Assembly (NCBI GenBank): GCA_963643465.1
Contig: CAVIJT010000002.1
Location: forward strand, 1 to 64,000
From: CAG-411 sp963643465
Lineage (GTDB): Bacteria > Bacillota > Clostridia > Lachnospirales > Lachnospiraceae
Direction of reading: 5' to 3'
Length of the DNA stretch: 64,000 nucleotides
Shown here: piece by piece, positions 15,731 to 24,518 of the stretch
Numbering within the stretch: position 1 is the stretch's first letter
Layout: each line of letters begins with the position of its first letter
Notes under the pieces: model-generated
Databases searched by the model: none
Told to the model about the DNA's origin: nothing
Seen by the model: only the letters and a program-made list of their open reading frames with translations
Program-made: the position numbers and the translations under genes

Positions 15731-17849
15731 TGCTCTCAAATATTTTTTCAAAACCTATCTCCATTTCCATTTGTTCTTCTATATATGTCGAAATATCACG
15801 AAACCAACCTTTTACAGTATCACGAATCTCCGGTTTCTGCCAGCCATAGGCAAACAAGCCACCAAGAAGAAGCAACACAACTACGACTACCAACATTGAC
15901 TTTTTTACAGGTTGTTTTGGAAAATTTTTCATTTTAGGTTCGAATGGCTCAGTATCTAAACTCTTGTCATAAGCCATCTCTTTCTCTTTTTCCTCATATG
16001 CTTCTTGGTTAAAATCAAAGAAACCACTATATTCTGTAGCATCAGAGTGTAGTTGAAATTCCGGTGGTCCATCCTCTTCATCAAGCATTCTCTCAATCAA
16101 AGACGCCGTATCAAACTCCGCTTCTGGTTCTTGCTGCTTAGTCTTTTCCGTCTTTTGCTTTTCTTTATGACGCATTTCATTGACTTCCTCAAAAACCTCG
16201 TCCAGCAGCTTTTCATCATATTCCGAAGAGTAGTCGGTAAACTCTTTGCTTGGTTCTGCATCACGGTCATATATTGCTTTCCCATCTGCATTTACTTCAT
16301 TTTTTTGAATACCTCCCTTAGCAACCTCCGTTACTTGCTCCATCTCTTCCACAGATTTCTGCAATTCTGCTGCTGCTCCTTCTAGTGTAGCTTCTTCACA
16401 CAAATCATATTCCTGCTTTTGTGCCATTTTTCCTAATTCTTCTCGCTCCCTGGCAGCCTTTTCTTCCGCAGCACGTATTCGCACCTCTTCTGCTTCTTTG
16501 CGCAGTCTTTCTTTCAGTTCCTCTTCTTCCTGCTTTCTCTTCTCCTCGGCTTTCCTTTCCTCTTCCTCACGACGTGTTTTCTCCTCTGCAAGTTTTCTTG
16601 CTTCTTCCTCTTTTCGTTCTCTTTCCAGACGTGCCTCTTCTTCCAAACGTTCTTTTTCTTTTTTCTGACGCTCCTCCTCTGCCTGGCGTTCTTCTTGTTC
16701 TTTTCGTTGCTGTTCTTCTTTTGCCTGACATTCTTCTTTTCTTTGGCGTTCCTCTTTTGTCTGGCGTTCTTCCTCTTCTTTTCTTTGCTGTTCCTCTTTT
16801 GCCTGGCGTTCTTCCTCTTCTTTTCTTTGGCGTTCTTCCTCTTCTTTTCTTTGACGTTCTTCTTCGGCTAAACGCTCCTCCTCTTTTCTTTGACGTTCTT
16901 CTTCGGCTAAGCGTTCCTTTTCCTCTTTCTTTCTTTCTTCTTCCTGCAACATATAATCTTTTGGCAACTGTAACTCATCTTCCCCTAATTGCGACAGTGC
17001 ATGAAAGAATTCCTTTGCAGAAGAAAACCGGTCTTTAGAACGATACGCAATCGCCTGAAATACTATTTCTGTAAGTTCTGCTCCTGCCCGACAAGGCTTT
17101 GGAATCTCTGTCTTAAAATTACGCTTTAATATCTCTCCAGGAACTCGTTGTTCATTGAGAAGCAAATATAATACAACACCTAACGCATAAATATCCGTAG
17201 ATTCATTACAATCATATTCGGATAAAATCTCTGGTGCTTTATATGTTGGATCTGCCTTCCTCTGACTTCTGGATTGATAACTCTCCACTTTTCTCGCCAA
17301 AGAAAAATCCGCAAGCATACTTTCTCCATTTTCTGCAATAAATATATTCTCAATTTTTATATCTTTATGTACAATTCCTTCTTGATGCGCCTTGTCCAAA
17401 ATCCAAGCTACCTCTTTCACAATGCGAACAATTTCTCCATTGGTAATCCCTTCATGAGAAGCCAAATAGTCTTTCAGACCTTCCTCTTTATCCATTAATA
17501 AAACTAAATCATATCCCACATCTTCTTTTCGTTGAAACACTTGCCATTTTCGATATCCTAGTACATTAGGAACATGATTCAATACCCCTACACGCTCAAT
17601 TTCTTCTACCAAAGCCCCTACTACTTCTTTGAAAAAGACATTCATTGTTTCATAATTTCCATTTTCCCCTTGACCATTCAAGCGTCCGTCCGATTGGAGT
17701 TTAGGAACAGAAATCACTTTAATAACACCAGTTGTATTTCCGTTTTTCACCTGATATACATTGGACATACTTCCCTCATATAGTAGTGTATCCACATGCC
17801 AATCTCCCCACAATGGTTCATACTGCTGCAATCGAAACATCTCTTCCAT
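15723..17849 (-). CDS. Membrane-anchored Ser/Thr protein kinase with long charged repeat
   Basis: 708 residues. Kinase domain about 15-290: P-loop YEGSMSNVYQV, Lys44 in GVIKVISV, catalytic loop HKDIKIEN (Asp163, Asn168), Mg-binding Asp181 in ADFSLARK, and YKAPEIL. The DFG glycine is Ser and HRD is HKD; the phosphotransfer residues remain, so activity is plausible. Residues about 300-470 are an Arg/Glu/Lys/Gln repeat of EERQRKEE units, probably one long helix. An acidic linker leads to one membrane helix (about 650-668) and a 40-residue outer tail. Unlike PknB there are no PASTA domains. First gene of a three-gene operon. Confidence 0.82.
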   Translation of the reverse strand: MEEMFRLQQYEPLWGDWHVDTLLYEGSMSNVYQVKNGNTTGVIKVISVPKLQSDGRLNGQGENGNYETMNVFFKEVVGALVEEIERVGVLNHVPNVLGYRKWQVFQRKEDVGYDLVLLMDKEEGLKDYLASHEGITNGEIVRIVKEVAWILDKAHQEGIVHKDIKIENIFIAENGESMLADFSLARKVESYQSRSQRKADPTYKAPEILSEYDCNESTDIYALGVVLYLLLNEQRVPGEILKRNFKTEIPKPCRAGAELTEIVFQAIAYRSKDRFSSAKEFFHALSQLGEDELQLPKDYMLQEEERKKEEKERLAEEERQRKEEERLAEEERQRKEEEERQRKEEEERQAKEEQQRKEEEERQTKEERQRKEECQAKEEQQRKEQEERQAEEERQKKEKERLEEEARLERERKEEEARKLAEEKTRREEEERKAEEKRKQEEEELKERLRKEAEEVRIRAAEEKAAREREELGKMAQKQEYDLCEEATLEGAAAELQKSVEEMEQVTEVAKGGIQKNEVNADGKAIYDRDAEPSKEFTDYSSEYDEKLLDEVFEEVNEMRHKEKQKTEKTKQQEPEAEFDTASLIERMLDEEDGPPEFQLHSDATEYSGFFDFNQEAYEEKEKEMAYDKSLDTEPFEPKMKNFPKQPVKKSMLVVVVVLLLLGGLFAYGWQKPEIRDTVKGWFRDISTYIEEQMEMEIGFEKIFESND
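16640..16930 (-). repeat. Low-complexity coding repeat in the kinase gene
   Basis: Units of about 24-30 bases built from CTGGCGTTC, TTCCTCTTC and TTTTCTTTG (plus-strand view) recur many times, encoding EERQRKEE/EERQAKEE blocks. Several adjacent units are near-identical, so copy number may vary between strains by slippage. Confidence 0.75.
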
Positions 17850-18003
17850 ACACCCACACCCATCCTTTCAAAGACTCTATTACTCAAACTATACCTAATA
17901 TGTGCGAAGTTTGAGTCTATTATATCTATTTTACCACAGCCCAAAATTCAATACAAGAACTATGAAAAACAGACAATAGAAGTTTCTCAAATTATTGGGA
18001 TAC

Positions 18004-18046
18004 TTGTCAAATCTTCATGCAAACACTCGCTTTTCCTCACTACTCG
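18004..18046 (-). repeat. Dispersed post-terminator repeat, copy C
   Basis: The minus strand reads AGTGAGGAAAAGCGAGTG and then TTTGCATGAAGATTTGACAA, matching copy B (40141-40190) at most positions. It starts right after the carB terminator, in the direction of carB transcription. Confidence 0.55.
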
Positions 18047-18050
18047 AAAA

Positions 18051-18079
18051 AAAGACCCTCTCAAAATGAGAAGGTCTTT
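18051..18079 (-). terminator. Terminator of carAB
   Basis: AAAGACC (18051-18057) pairs with GGTCTTT (18073-18079), with TCTCA/TGAGA inside and one mismatch; a seven-T run follows on the minus strand. Confidence 0.85.
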
Positions 18080-18105
18080 TTCATTATTTACCTATTATCG
18101 AATGA

Positions 18106-21100
18106 CTAAATACGTGCAATATCAATTACTTCTGACACACCATCCTGTTGTGTCTCTAAACTTGTAATTAATGCTTTTGCTGTATCTAATGCTGTGAGAC
18201 AATTTACACCAGTCTCAATTGCTGTTCTACGAATAATGAAGCCATCTTTATTCTTATCATCTCTCGTAGGTGTATCAATTACAAGGTCAATCTGATGTCC
18301 TAATAATAAATCCATCAATGTAGGTGATTCTTGATCAATACGATTTACAGGAGTTGCAGTAACACCATTGTCGTTCAACACTTTTGCTGTACCGCGAGTC
18401 GCATAAATTTCATAACCAAATTTCAAATATCTTCTTGCAATCTCTACCATTTCTTCTTTATCTGCATCTTTCACACTGATAATCATCTTCTTATGCTTTG
18501 GCAATACGATTCCAGCACCCAAAAATGCTTTATACAACGCATCATCAAAATTAGTAGCAATACCAAGACACTCACCAGTAGATTTCATCTCTGGTCCAAG
18601 GCTAATGTCTGCTCCACGAAGTTTTTCAAAAGAGAATACAGGCATCTTAATTGCAATATAATCTGACTTCTTCTGCAAACCATATTCATATCCAAGTTCC
18701 GTAATCTTCTGACCTAATATTACATGAGTAGCAAGATCTACGATTGGAATACTTGTAACTTTACTGATATATGGTACTGTACGGCTGGAACGAGGATTTA
18801 CCTCAATTACATATACGCCATCTTCATGCACAATAAACTGAATATTAATTAAACCAATTACATGCAATGATTTTGCAAGCTTTCTTGTGTAGTCTACAAT
18901 TGTCTCAATAATATCCTCAGATAAAGACTGTGCCGGATATACCGAAATACTATCTCCAGAATGGATACCTGCACGTTCAATATGCTCCATGATACCTGGA
19001 ATTAAAATATCTGTACCATCACAAACCGCATCTACTTCAATCTCTTTACCCTGTAAGTATTTATCTACAAGAATTGGATGCTCCTGCTCATAACGATTGA
19101 TAATCTGCATAAATTTCACAATATCATCATCAGAAATAGCAATCTGCATACCCTGTCCACCCAATACATAAGAAGGACGAACTAAAACCGGATAACCAAG
19201 TTCATTGGCAACTTTCAATGCTTCTTCTGTAGTAAATACAGTTCCACCTGCTGCTCTTGGAATCTCGCATTCCTGCAAAATCTGATCAAACAATTCTCTA
19301 TCTTCTGCTGCATCTACATTTTCAGCACTTGTACCAAGAATAGGAACTCCCATTTTCATAAGTGCCTCTGTAAGTTTAATTGCAGTCTGACCACCAAACT
19401 GAACAACCGCTCCATCTGGTTTTTCAATATCCACAATGCTTTCCACATCTTCTGCGGTCAAAGGCTCAAAGTATAATTTATCTGCGATATCAAAGTCTGT
19501 ACTAACTGTTTCAGGGTTATTATTTACAATAATCGTCTCATATCCCTTTTCTCTCAATGCCCATACACTGTGTACGGAACAGTAGTCAAATTCGATACCC
19601 TGTCCAATACGGATCGGACCAGAACCAAGAACCATAATCTTCTTCTTTGTCTTTTCCTCAGACACTTCATTTTCACTGCCATAACAGCTGTAATAGTAAG
19701 GAGTAGCTGCCTCGAACTCAGCCGCACAAGTATCAACCATCTTGTATGCTGCAACAACACCATTGTCCTTACGCATTTTCTTAATTTCTTCTTCTGTCTT
19801 TCCTGTAAGTTTTGCAATCACATTATCTGGGAATTCAATTCTCTTAGCTTCCTTTAAAAGCTCAACTGTTAATTCCTCATTCTGCAATCTCTGCTCCATC
19901 TCTACTAAGATTGCAATTTTATCAATGAACCAATTGTCAATCTTTGTAATCTTATGGATTTGCTCATAAGAAATACCTTTTCGAATAGCCTCTGCAATTA
20001 CATAAATTCTACGGTCATCTACCACATGTAACTGCTCTAACAAATCTTCTACGGAATACTCTGTAAATTCACCAGTTGCAAGACTATCTAAATGCTGCTC
20101 TAAAGAACGAATTGCCTTCATCAAAGCACCTTCGAAATTGTTACAAATACTCATAACTTCTCCGGTAGCTTTCATCTGAGTTGTAAGTGTTCTCTTTGCA
20201 GAAATGAACTTATCAAATGGAAGTCTTGGAATCTTTACTACACAATAATCCAAAGTTGGCTCAAAACTTGCAAATGTCTTACCTGTAATGGCATTTGGAA
20301 TCTCATCCAAAGTATATCCTAACGCAATCTTTGCTGCAACCTTTGCAATTGGATATCCAGTTGCTTTAGAAGCCAATGCAGAAGAACGGCTTACACGAGG
20401 ATTTACCTCAATAACGCAATATTCAAATGTCGTTGGATGCAAAGCAAACTGCACATTACATCCACCTGTAATATTTAACTCTGCAATAATGTTAAGTGCG
20501 GATGTACGAAGCATCTGATATTCTTTATCACCCAATGTCTGAGAAGGGGCCACAACGATACTATCACCAGTGTGTACACCAACCGGGTCCAGATTCTCCA
20601 TGTTACATACCGTAATGCAGTTACCTGCACTATCACGCATTACCTCATACTCTACTTCTTTCCATCCAGCGATACAACGCTCAATCAAACACTGACCTAC
20701 ACGACTTAAACGAAGTCCATTGGAACAAATCTCAATAAGCTGTTCTTCATCGTGTGCGATACCACCGCCACTTCCACCTAATGTATAAGCAGGACGAATA
20801 ACAACTGGATAGCCAATTGTATTGGTAAAACGAATGGCATCTTCCACTGTAGTTACTACTTCACTTGGCGCACATGGCTCGTTGATTTTTTCCATAGTGG
20901 TCTTAAATTCCAAACGATCCTCTGCCTTCTTAATGGTAAGAGAGGTAGTACCAATCAATCGAACATTCTTTTCTTTTAAATATCCACTTTCCTCTAACTC
21001 CATAGCAAGATTAAGAGCTGCCTGTCCTCCCAATGTAGGAAGTACACTATCTGGCTTTTCTTTCTCAATAATCTTCTTGATAACATCTGTAGTAAGAGGC

Positions 21101-21300
21101 TCAATATATACTTCATCTGCAATATCTTTATCTGTCATGATGGTTGCAGGATTGGAGTTCAATAATACAACCTCAATTCCCTCTTCTTTCAAAGAACGGC
21201 ATGCCTGTGTTCCTGCGTAGTCAAACTCTGCTGCCTGTCCAATGACAATAGGACCAGAACCAATTACTAATACTTTCTTAATATCTGCTATTCTTGGCAT
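18106..21300 (-). CDS. carB: Carbamoyl-phosphate synthase, large subunit
   Basis: 1064 residues, full length. Two homologous ATP-grasp halves begin KVLVIGSGPIVIGQAAEFDY and, near residue 550, KKIMVLGSGPIRIGQGIEFDY; the C-terminal MGS-like domain (about 930-1064) is the allosteric region. It makes carbamoyl phosphate from bicarbonate, two ATP and ammonia delivered by CarA, for pyrimidines and arginine. It follows carA with a 1-base gap, so the subunits are co-translated. The terminator is 27 bases downstream. Confidence 0.97.
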   Translation of the reverse strand: MPRIADIKKVLVIGSGPIVIGQAAEFDYAGTQACRSLKEEGIEVVLLNSNPATIMTDKDIADEVYIEPLTTDVIKKIIEKEKPDSVLPTLGGQAALNLAMELEESGYLKEKNVRLIGTTSLTIKKAEDRLEFKTTMEKINEPCAPSEVVTTVEDAIRFTNTIGYPVVIRPAYTLGGSGGGIAHDEEQLIEICSNGLRLSRVGQCLIERCIAGWKEVEYEVMRDSAGNCITVCNMENLDPVGVHTGDSIVVAPSQTLGDKEYQMLRTSALNIIAELNITGGCNVQFALHPTTFEYCVIEVNPRVSRSSALASKATGYPIAKVAAKIALGYTLDEIPNAITGKTFASFEPTLDYCVVKIPRLPFDKFISAKRTLTTQMKATGEVMSICNNFEGALMKAIRSLEQHLDSLATGEFTEYSVEDLLEQLHVVDDRRIYVIAEAIRKGISYEQIHKITKIDNWFIDKIAILVEMEQRLQNEELTVELLKEAKRIEFPDNVIAKLTGKTEEEIKKMRKDNGVVAAYKMVDTCAAEFEAATPYYYSCYGSENEVSEEKTKKKIMVLGSGPIRIGQGIEFDYCSVHSVWALREKGYETIIVNNNPETVSTDFDIADKLYFEPLTAEDVESIVDIEKPDGAVVQFGGQTAIKLTEALMKMGVPILGTSAENVDAAEDRELFDQILQECEIPRAAGGTVFTTEEALKVANELGYPVLVRPSYVLGGQGMQIAISDDDIVKFMQIINRYEQEHPILVDKYLQGKEIEVDAVCDGTDILIPGIMEHIERAGIHSGDSISVYPAQSLSEDIIETIVDYTRKLAKSLHVIGLINIQFIVHEDGVYVIEVNPRSSRTVPYISKVTSIPIVDLATHVILGQKITELGYEYGLQKKSDYIAIKMPVFSFEKLRGADISLGPEMKSTGECLGIATNFDDALYKAFLGAGIVLPKHKKMIISVKDADKEEMVEIARRYLKFGYEIYATRGTAKVLNDNGVTATPVNRIDQESPTLMDLLLGHQIDLVIDTPTRDDKNKDGFIIRRTAIETGVNCLTALDTAKALITSLETQQDGVSEVIDIARI

Positions 21301-21301
21301 A

Positions 21302-22414
21302 TTACTTTGACACCTCCATCATACTAATAAACTCTTCAAACAATAATTCTGAATCTTTTGGTCCACCACATGCTTCCGGATGGAACTGCACAGTAAATAC
21401 CTTCTGTTTCTTATAACGAAGTCCTTCAACGGTCTTATCGTTTACATTGATAAATCCAACTTCTGCAACACTTGGATCAATGGACGCATCATCCACAACA
21501 TATCCATGGTTCTGTGAAGAAATATACACTCTTCCGCTCTTTACATCTTTTACTGGGTGATTTACTCCACGGTGTCCATATTTCATTTTGTAAGTCTTTG
21601 CTCCGTTTGCCAAAGCCATCAACTGATGTCCAAGACAAATTGCAAAAATAGGAATTCCAGAAACATACAATTTCTTAATCTCTTCAATAATTGTCACGCA
21701 CTCTGCAGGATCTCCAGGTCCATTTGTCAACATAATACCATCTGGGTTCATTGCAATGATGTCCTCAGCCTTTGTCAAAGCTGGGAATACTTTCACCGCA
21801 CAACCTCTGTTTAACAAACAACGAATGATGTTATTCTTGCATCCAAAATCCATTACAGCAACATTCTTTGTTACTTTCACTTTTTCTGTTCCCAAATCAC
21901 CCGGCTTGTACTCTTTCACTGCATCGCAAGTTACTGCCTCTACCACCTTAGAAACTTTATATTCCTTTATTTTTGCAAGAACTACATCTAAATCATAATT
22001 CTCATTTGTAGTAATCATTCCGTTCATGGTACCCTTCTCACGCAAAATCTTTGTAAGGGCGCGAGTATCTACCCCTGCGATACCCGGAATATCGTTCTCA
22101 ACTAAAAACTCTTCAATTCCAGCTTGGTTTCTAAAATTGCTGGCAAGTCTAGAAATCTCTCTGACAATATATCCATCTGGCCATGCTTTCAAAGACTCCA
22201 TATCTTCATAACATACTCCGTAGTTACCAATCATTGGATATGTCATAGCTACAGCCTGTCCGGCATAACTTGGATCTGTCAAGACCTCCAAATAACCAGT
22301 CATCGAAGTGTTAAATACGATTTCACTGATTACTTCTTTCTTGGCTCCAATACTTGTACCTGTAAATACAGTTCCGTCCTCCAGTATAAGAAAAGCTTTC
22401 ATACAATACACCAT
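21302..22414 (-). CDS. carA: Carbamoyl-phosphate synthase, small (glutaminase) subunit
   Basis: About 370 residues. An N-terminal CPSase_sm_chain domain (FLILEDGTVFTG) and a C-terminal class I glutamine amidotransferase with nucleophile Cys in FAICLGHQLMALA and the His/Glu pair in VQFHPEA. The start could be ATG 22414 or ATG 22402 (MKAFLILEDG); AAGGAA is close to the first. Promoter at 22553-22581, leaving a leader of about 130 bases in which I could not find a PyrR-type anti-terminator. Confidence 0.96.
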   Translation of the reverse strand: MVYCMKAFLILEDGTVFTGTSIGAKKEVISEIVFNTSMTGYLEVLTDPSYAGQAVAMTYPMIGNYGVCYEDMESLKAWPDGYIVREISRLASNFRNQAGIEEFLVENDIPGIAGVDTRALTKILREKGTMNGMITTNENYDLDVVLAKIKEYKVSKVVEAVTCDAVKEYKPGDLGTEKVKVTKNVAVMDFGCKNNIIRCLLNRGCAVKVFPALTKAEDIIAMNPDGIMLTNGPGDPAECVTIIEEIKKLYVSGIPIFAICLGHQLMALANGAKTYKMKYGHRGVNHPVKDVKSGRVYISSQNHGYVVDDASIDPSVAEVGFINVNDKTVEGLRYKKQKVFTVQFHPEACGGPKDSELLFEEFISMMEVSK

Positions 22415-22552
22415 ATTCCTTTCTTTATTTTGTTGACATCAGTTCACATAGAAAAAGGCAAAAAAAAATAACATCTACCGATCTACTTTTTTTCTTCTTA
22501 CTTAAAAATATTCTACTGACCTGTGAGATTTATTTCTTCTCAAATTGTTATG

Positions 22553-22581
22553 ATTCTATCATAAAACTTCACGAATTACAA
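22553..22581 (-). promoter_or_regulatory. Promoter of carAB
   Basis: Minus-strand -35 TTGTAA (22576-22581), 17-base spacer, -10 TAGAAT (22553-22558). The leader to carA is A/T-rich with a nine-T run and no clear terminator stem. Confidence 0.55.
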
Positions 22582-22645
22582 CCCCCATTTTTGATTGTTA
22601 TGTCATTTTACCAATTTTTTTGTTGAAAAAACAAGAAATATTTAC

Positions 22646-22674
22646 TTGTACATTTTTTTTACAAGGTATAAAAT
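22646..22674 (+). promoter_or_regulatory. Promoter of the SulP gene
   Basis: -35 TTGTAC (22646-22651), 17-base spacer, -10 TAAAAT (22669-22674), about 40 bases before the start codon; AGGAGG ribosome site. Confidence 0.55.
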
Positions 22675-22716
22675 AAAGGGTCGAAAAATTCTAAAATTCT
22701 TAGGAGGTCTATTCAA

Positions 22717-24405
22717 ATGGAAAAATTGAAACCCAAATTGTTCTCAGTAATGAAGCATTACACGAAAGAACAATTAATCAAAGATATCATTTCTGGTATC
22801 ATTGTAGCGATCATCGCCCTGCCCTTATCCATTGCACTTGCAATTGCATCAGGTGTAGAGCCAGTTCAAGGTCTTTATACCGCAATTGTGGCAGGCTTTT
22901 TTATTTCTCTGCTGGGTGGAAGCCGTGTGCAGATTGGTGGTCCAACTGCTGCATTTGTCACGATTATATATGGTATTGTGGCTGAATATGGATATGACGG
23001 TCTTGTAGTTGCATCCATTATGGCAGGCGCAATTTTAGTTATTATGGGATTTTGCCGTTTCGGAAGTCTAATCAAGTATATTCCTTATACAATTACCACA
23101 GGATTTACTGCTGGTATTGCTGTAACACTGGCAGGAGGACAGTTAAAAGATTTTCTTGGTCTTACCATAAAATCAGTTCCTTCTGACTTTATTGATAAAA
23201 TGATCTGTTTTGCAAAGCATTTTGAAACAATCAATGTAGTCGCTTTTGGCATTGGATTTTTAGCATTGTTTATACATATTATCTGGCCTGTTATACTGCG
23301 CCATCTTCCAAAAAAGGCAGCAAGGATTGCAGATAAACTTCCAGCTTCTTTACTTGCTATTGTCGTTACTACTTTATTAGTAAAGTATTTGTCACTAGAT
23401 GTTCCTACCATTGGTTCTTCATACGAAAATGTATCTAGTGCATTACCAAAATTCTCAATTCCAAATGTAAATCTGGAAATGGTAAAGAATTTGATTTCCC
23501 CTGCTTTTACAATTGCAATTTTGGCAGGTATTGAATCACTCCTTTCCTGCGTGGTTTCCGACGGTATGATCGGAAGTAAGCATCGTTCTAACATGGAATT
23601 AATTGCGCAGGGTACTGGTAATATTTTCTCTGCTTTATTTGGAGGAATTCCTGCAACGGGTGCCATTGCAAGAACTGCTGCTAACGTAAAAAATGGTGGT
23701 CGTACACCAATCGCAGGAATTGTACATTCTATTACATTGGTTTTAGTATTAGTGCTATTTATGCCACTTGCCAAACTCATTCCAATGCCTACATTAGCTG
23801 CTGTATTAATTATGGTTGCCTATAATATGTCTGGATGGAGAGAATTTGTCCGTTTATGCAAATATTCTCCAAAGAGTGATATTTTAGTTCTGTTAGCCAC
23901 CTTTTTCTTAACTGTTATATTTGACTTAGTGGTAGCAATTGAAGTGGGTATTGTATTAGCTGCTATTTTATTCATGAAACGAATGTCCGATGTTACTACT
24001 ATGCAAGGCTGGGATTATCTTGATGATGGAGAGGATAATGAAAACGATCCTGATAATCTTTCTTACAAAGATGTTCCACTTGGAGTTGCTGTATATGAAA
24101 TTATCGGTCCTATGTTTTTTGCTGCAACTGATAAGTTTATGGATGTTACAACCTCTACTCACGGAGATGTGAAAGTCGTCATTATCCGAATGCGAGGCGT
24201 ACCAGCTTTGGATGTTACCGCTTTACACAGTTTAGAGGGCTTGGTTACTACTTGCCGTAAAAAGAATATTAAACTGTTATTCTCCCATGTACAGGCACAG
24301 CCATACCACGCTATGGAAAAAGCCGGTTTCACAGAATTAGTAGGAACAGAAAATTTCCGTGAAAATATTGATGATGCTCTGGAATATGCAGAAACACTTC
24401 TTTAA
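22717..24405 (+). CDS. SulP-family anion transporter with STAS domain
   Basis: 562 residues. About 14 hydrophobic segments in the first 420 residues with the family sequence GLYTAIVAGFFISLLGGSRVQIGGPTAAF and GGIPATGAIARTAANVKNGGRTP, then a cytoplasmic STAS domain (about 450-560, with VVIIRMRGVPALDVTALHSLE). SulP proteins carry sulfate, bicarbonate, dicarboxylates or other anions; the substrate cannot be read from sequence, and no sulfate-assimilation or carbonic-anhydrase gene is adjacent. Confidence 0.93.
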   Translation: MEKLKPKLFSVMKHYTKEQLIKDIISGIIVAIIALPLSIALAIASGVEPVQGLYTAIVAGFFISLLGGSRVQIGGPTAAFVTIIYGIVAEYGYDGLVVASIMAGAILVIMGFCRFGSLIKYIPYTITTGFTAGIAVTLAGGQLKDFLGLTIKSVPSDFIDKMICFAKHFETINVVAFGIGFLALFIHIIWPVILRHLPKKAARIADKLPASLLAIVVTTLLVKYLSLDVPTIGSSYENVSSALPKFSIPNVNLEMVKNLISPAFTIAILAGIESLLSCVVSDGMIGSKHRSNMELIAQGTGNIFSALFGGIPATGAIARTAANVKNGGRTPIAGIVHSITLVLVLVLFMPLAKLIPMPTLAAVLIMVAYNMSGWREFVRLCKYSPKSDILVLLATFFLTVIFDLVVAIEVGIVLAAILFMKRMSDVTTMQGWDYLDDGEDNENDPDNLSYKDVPLGVAVYEIIGPMFFAATDKFMDVTTSTHGDVKVVIIRMRGVPALDVTALHSLEGLVTTCRKKNIKLLFSHVQAQPYHAMEKAGFTELVGTENFRENIDDALEYAETLL

Positions 24406-24473
24406 AATACTAATTGGGTGCTGACTATGATTAGATAAGCCTTATCTTTTATCAGATATAACACCTTTTAAGA

Positions 24474-24515
24474 AACTCCTCATATACTAAAACTAAAGTA
24501 TATGAGGAGTTTTTT
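24474..24515 (+). terminator. Perfect hairpin plus T-run that contains the next gene's ribosome site
   Basis: AACTCCTCATATACT (24474-24488) pairs perfectly with AGTATATGAGGAGTT (24497-24511), 15 bp with an 8-base loop, then six T (24510-24515). The GAGGAG in the 3' arm is at ideal distance from the ATG at 24519. The structure can end the sulP transcript and also hide the ribosome site of the downstream gene. Confidence 0.8.
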
Positions 24516-24518
24516 ATA

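Noticed and set aside
16640..16930. Tandem units considered as a CRISPR array
   Set aside because: They are in-frame coding repeats without conserved palindromic repeats or unique spacers. No CRISPR array was seen in the window.
16421..17038. A 205-codon plus-strand frame full of Leu, Pro and Phe
   Set aside because: It is the reverse complement of the charged repeat in the kinase gene; low-complexity coding sequence creates such antisense frames.
22415..22552. PyrR attenuator in the carAB leader
   Set aside because: No convincing anti-terminator/terminator pair or PyrR loop sequence was found.
22645..22665. TTGTA...TACAA-like dyad in the sulP promoter, resembling a Rex site
   Set aside because: Half-sites are one base too far apart and poorly matched; more likely A/T bias.
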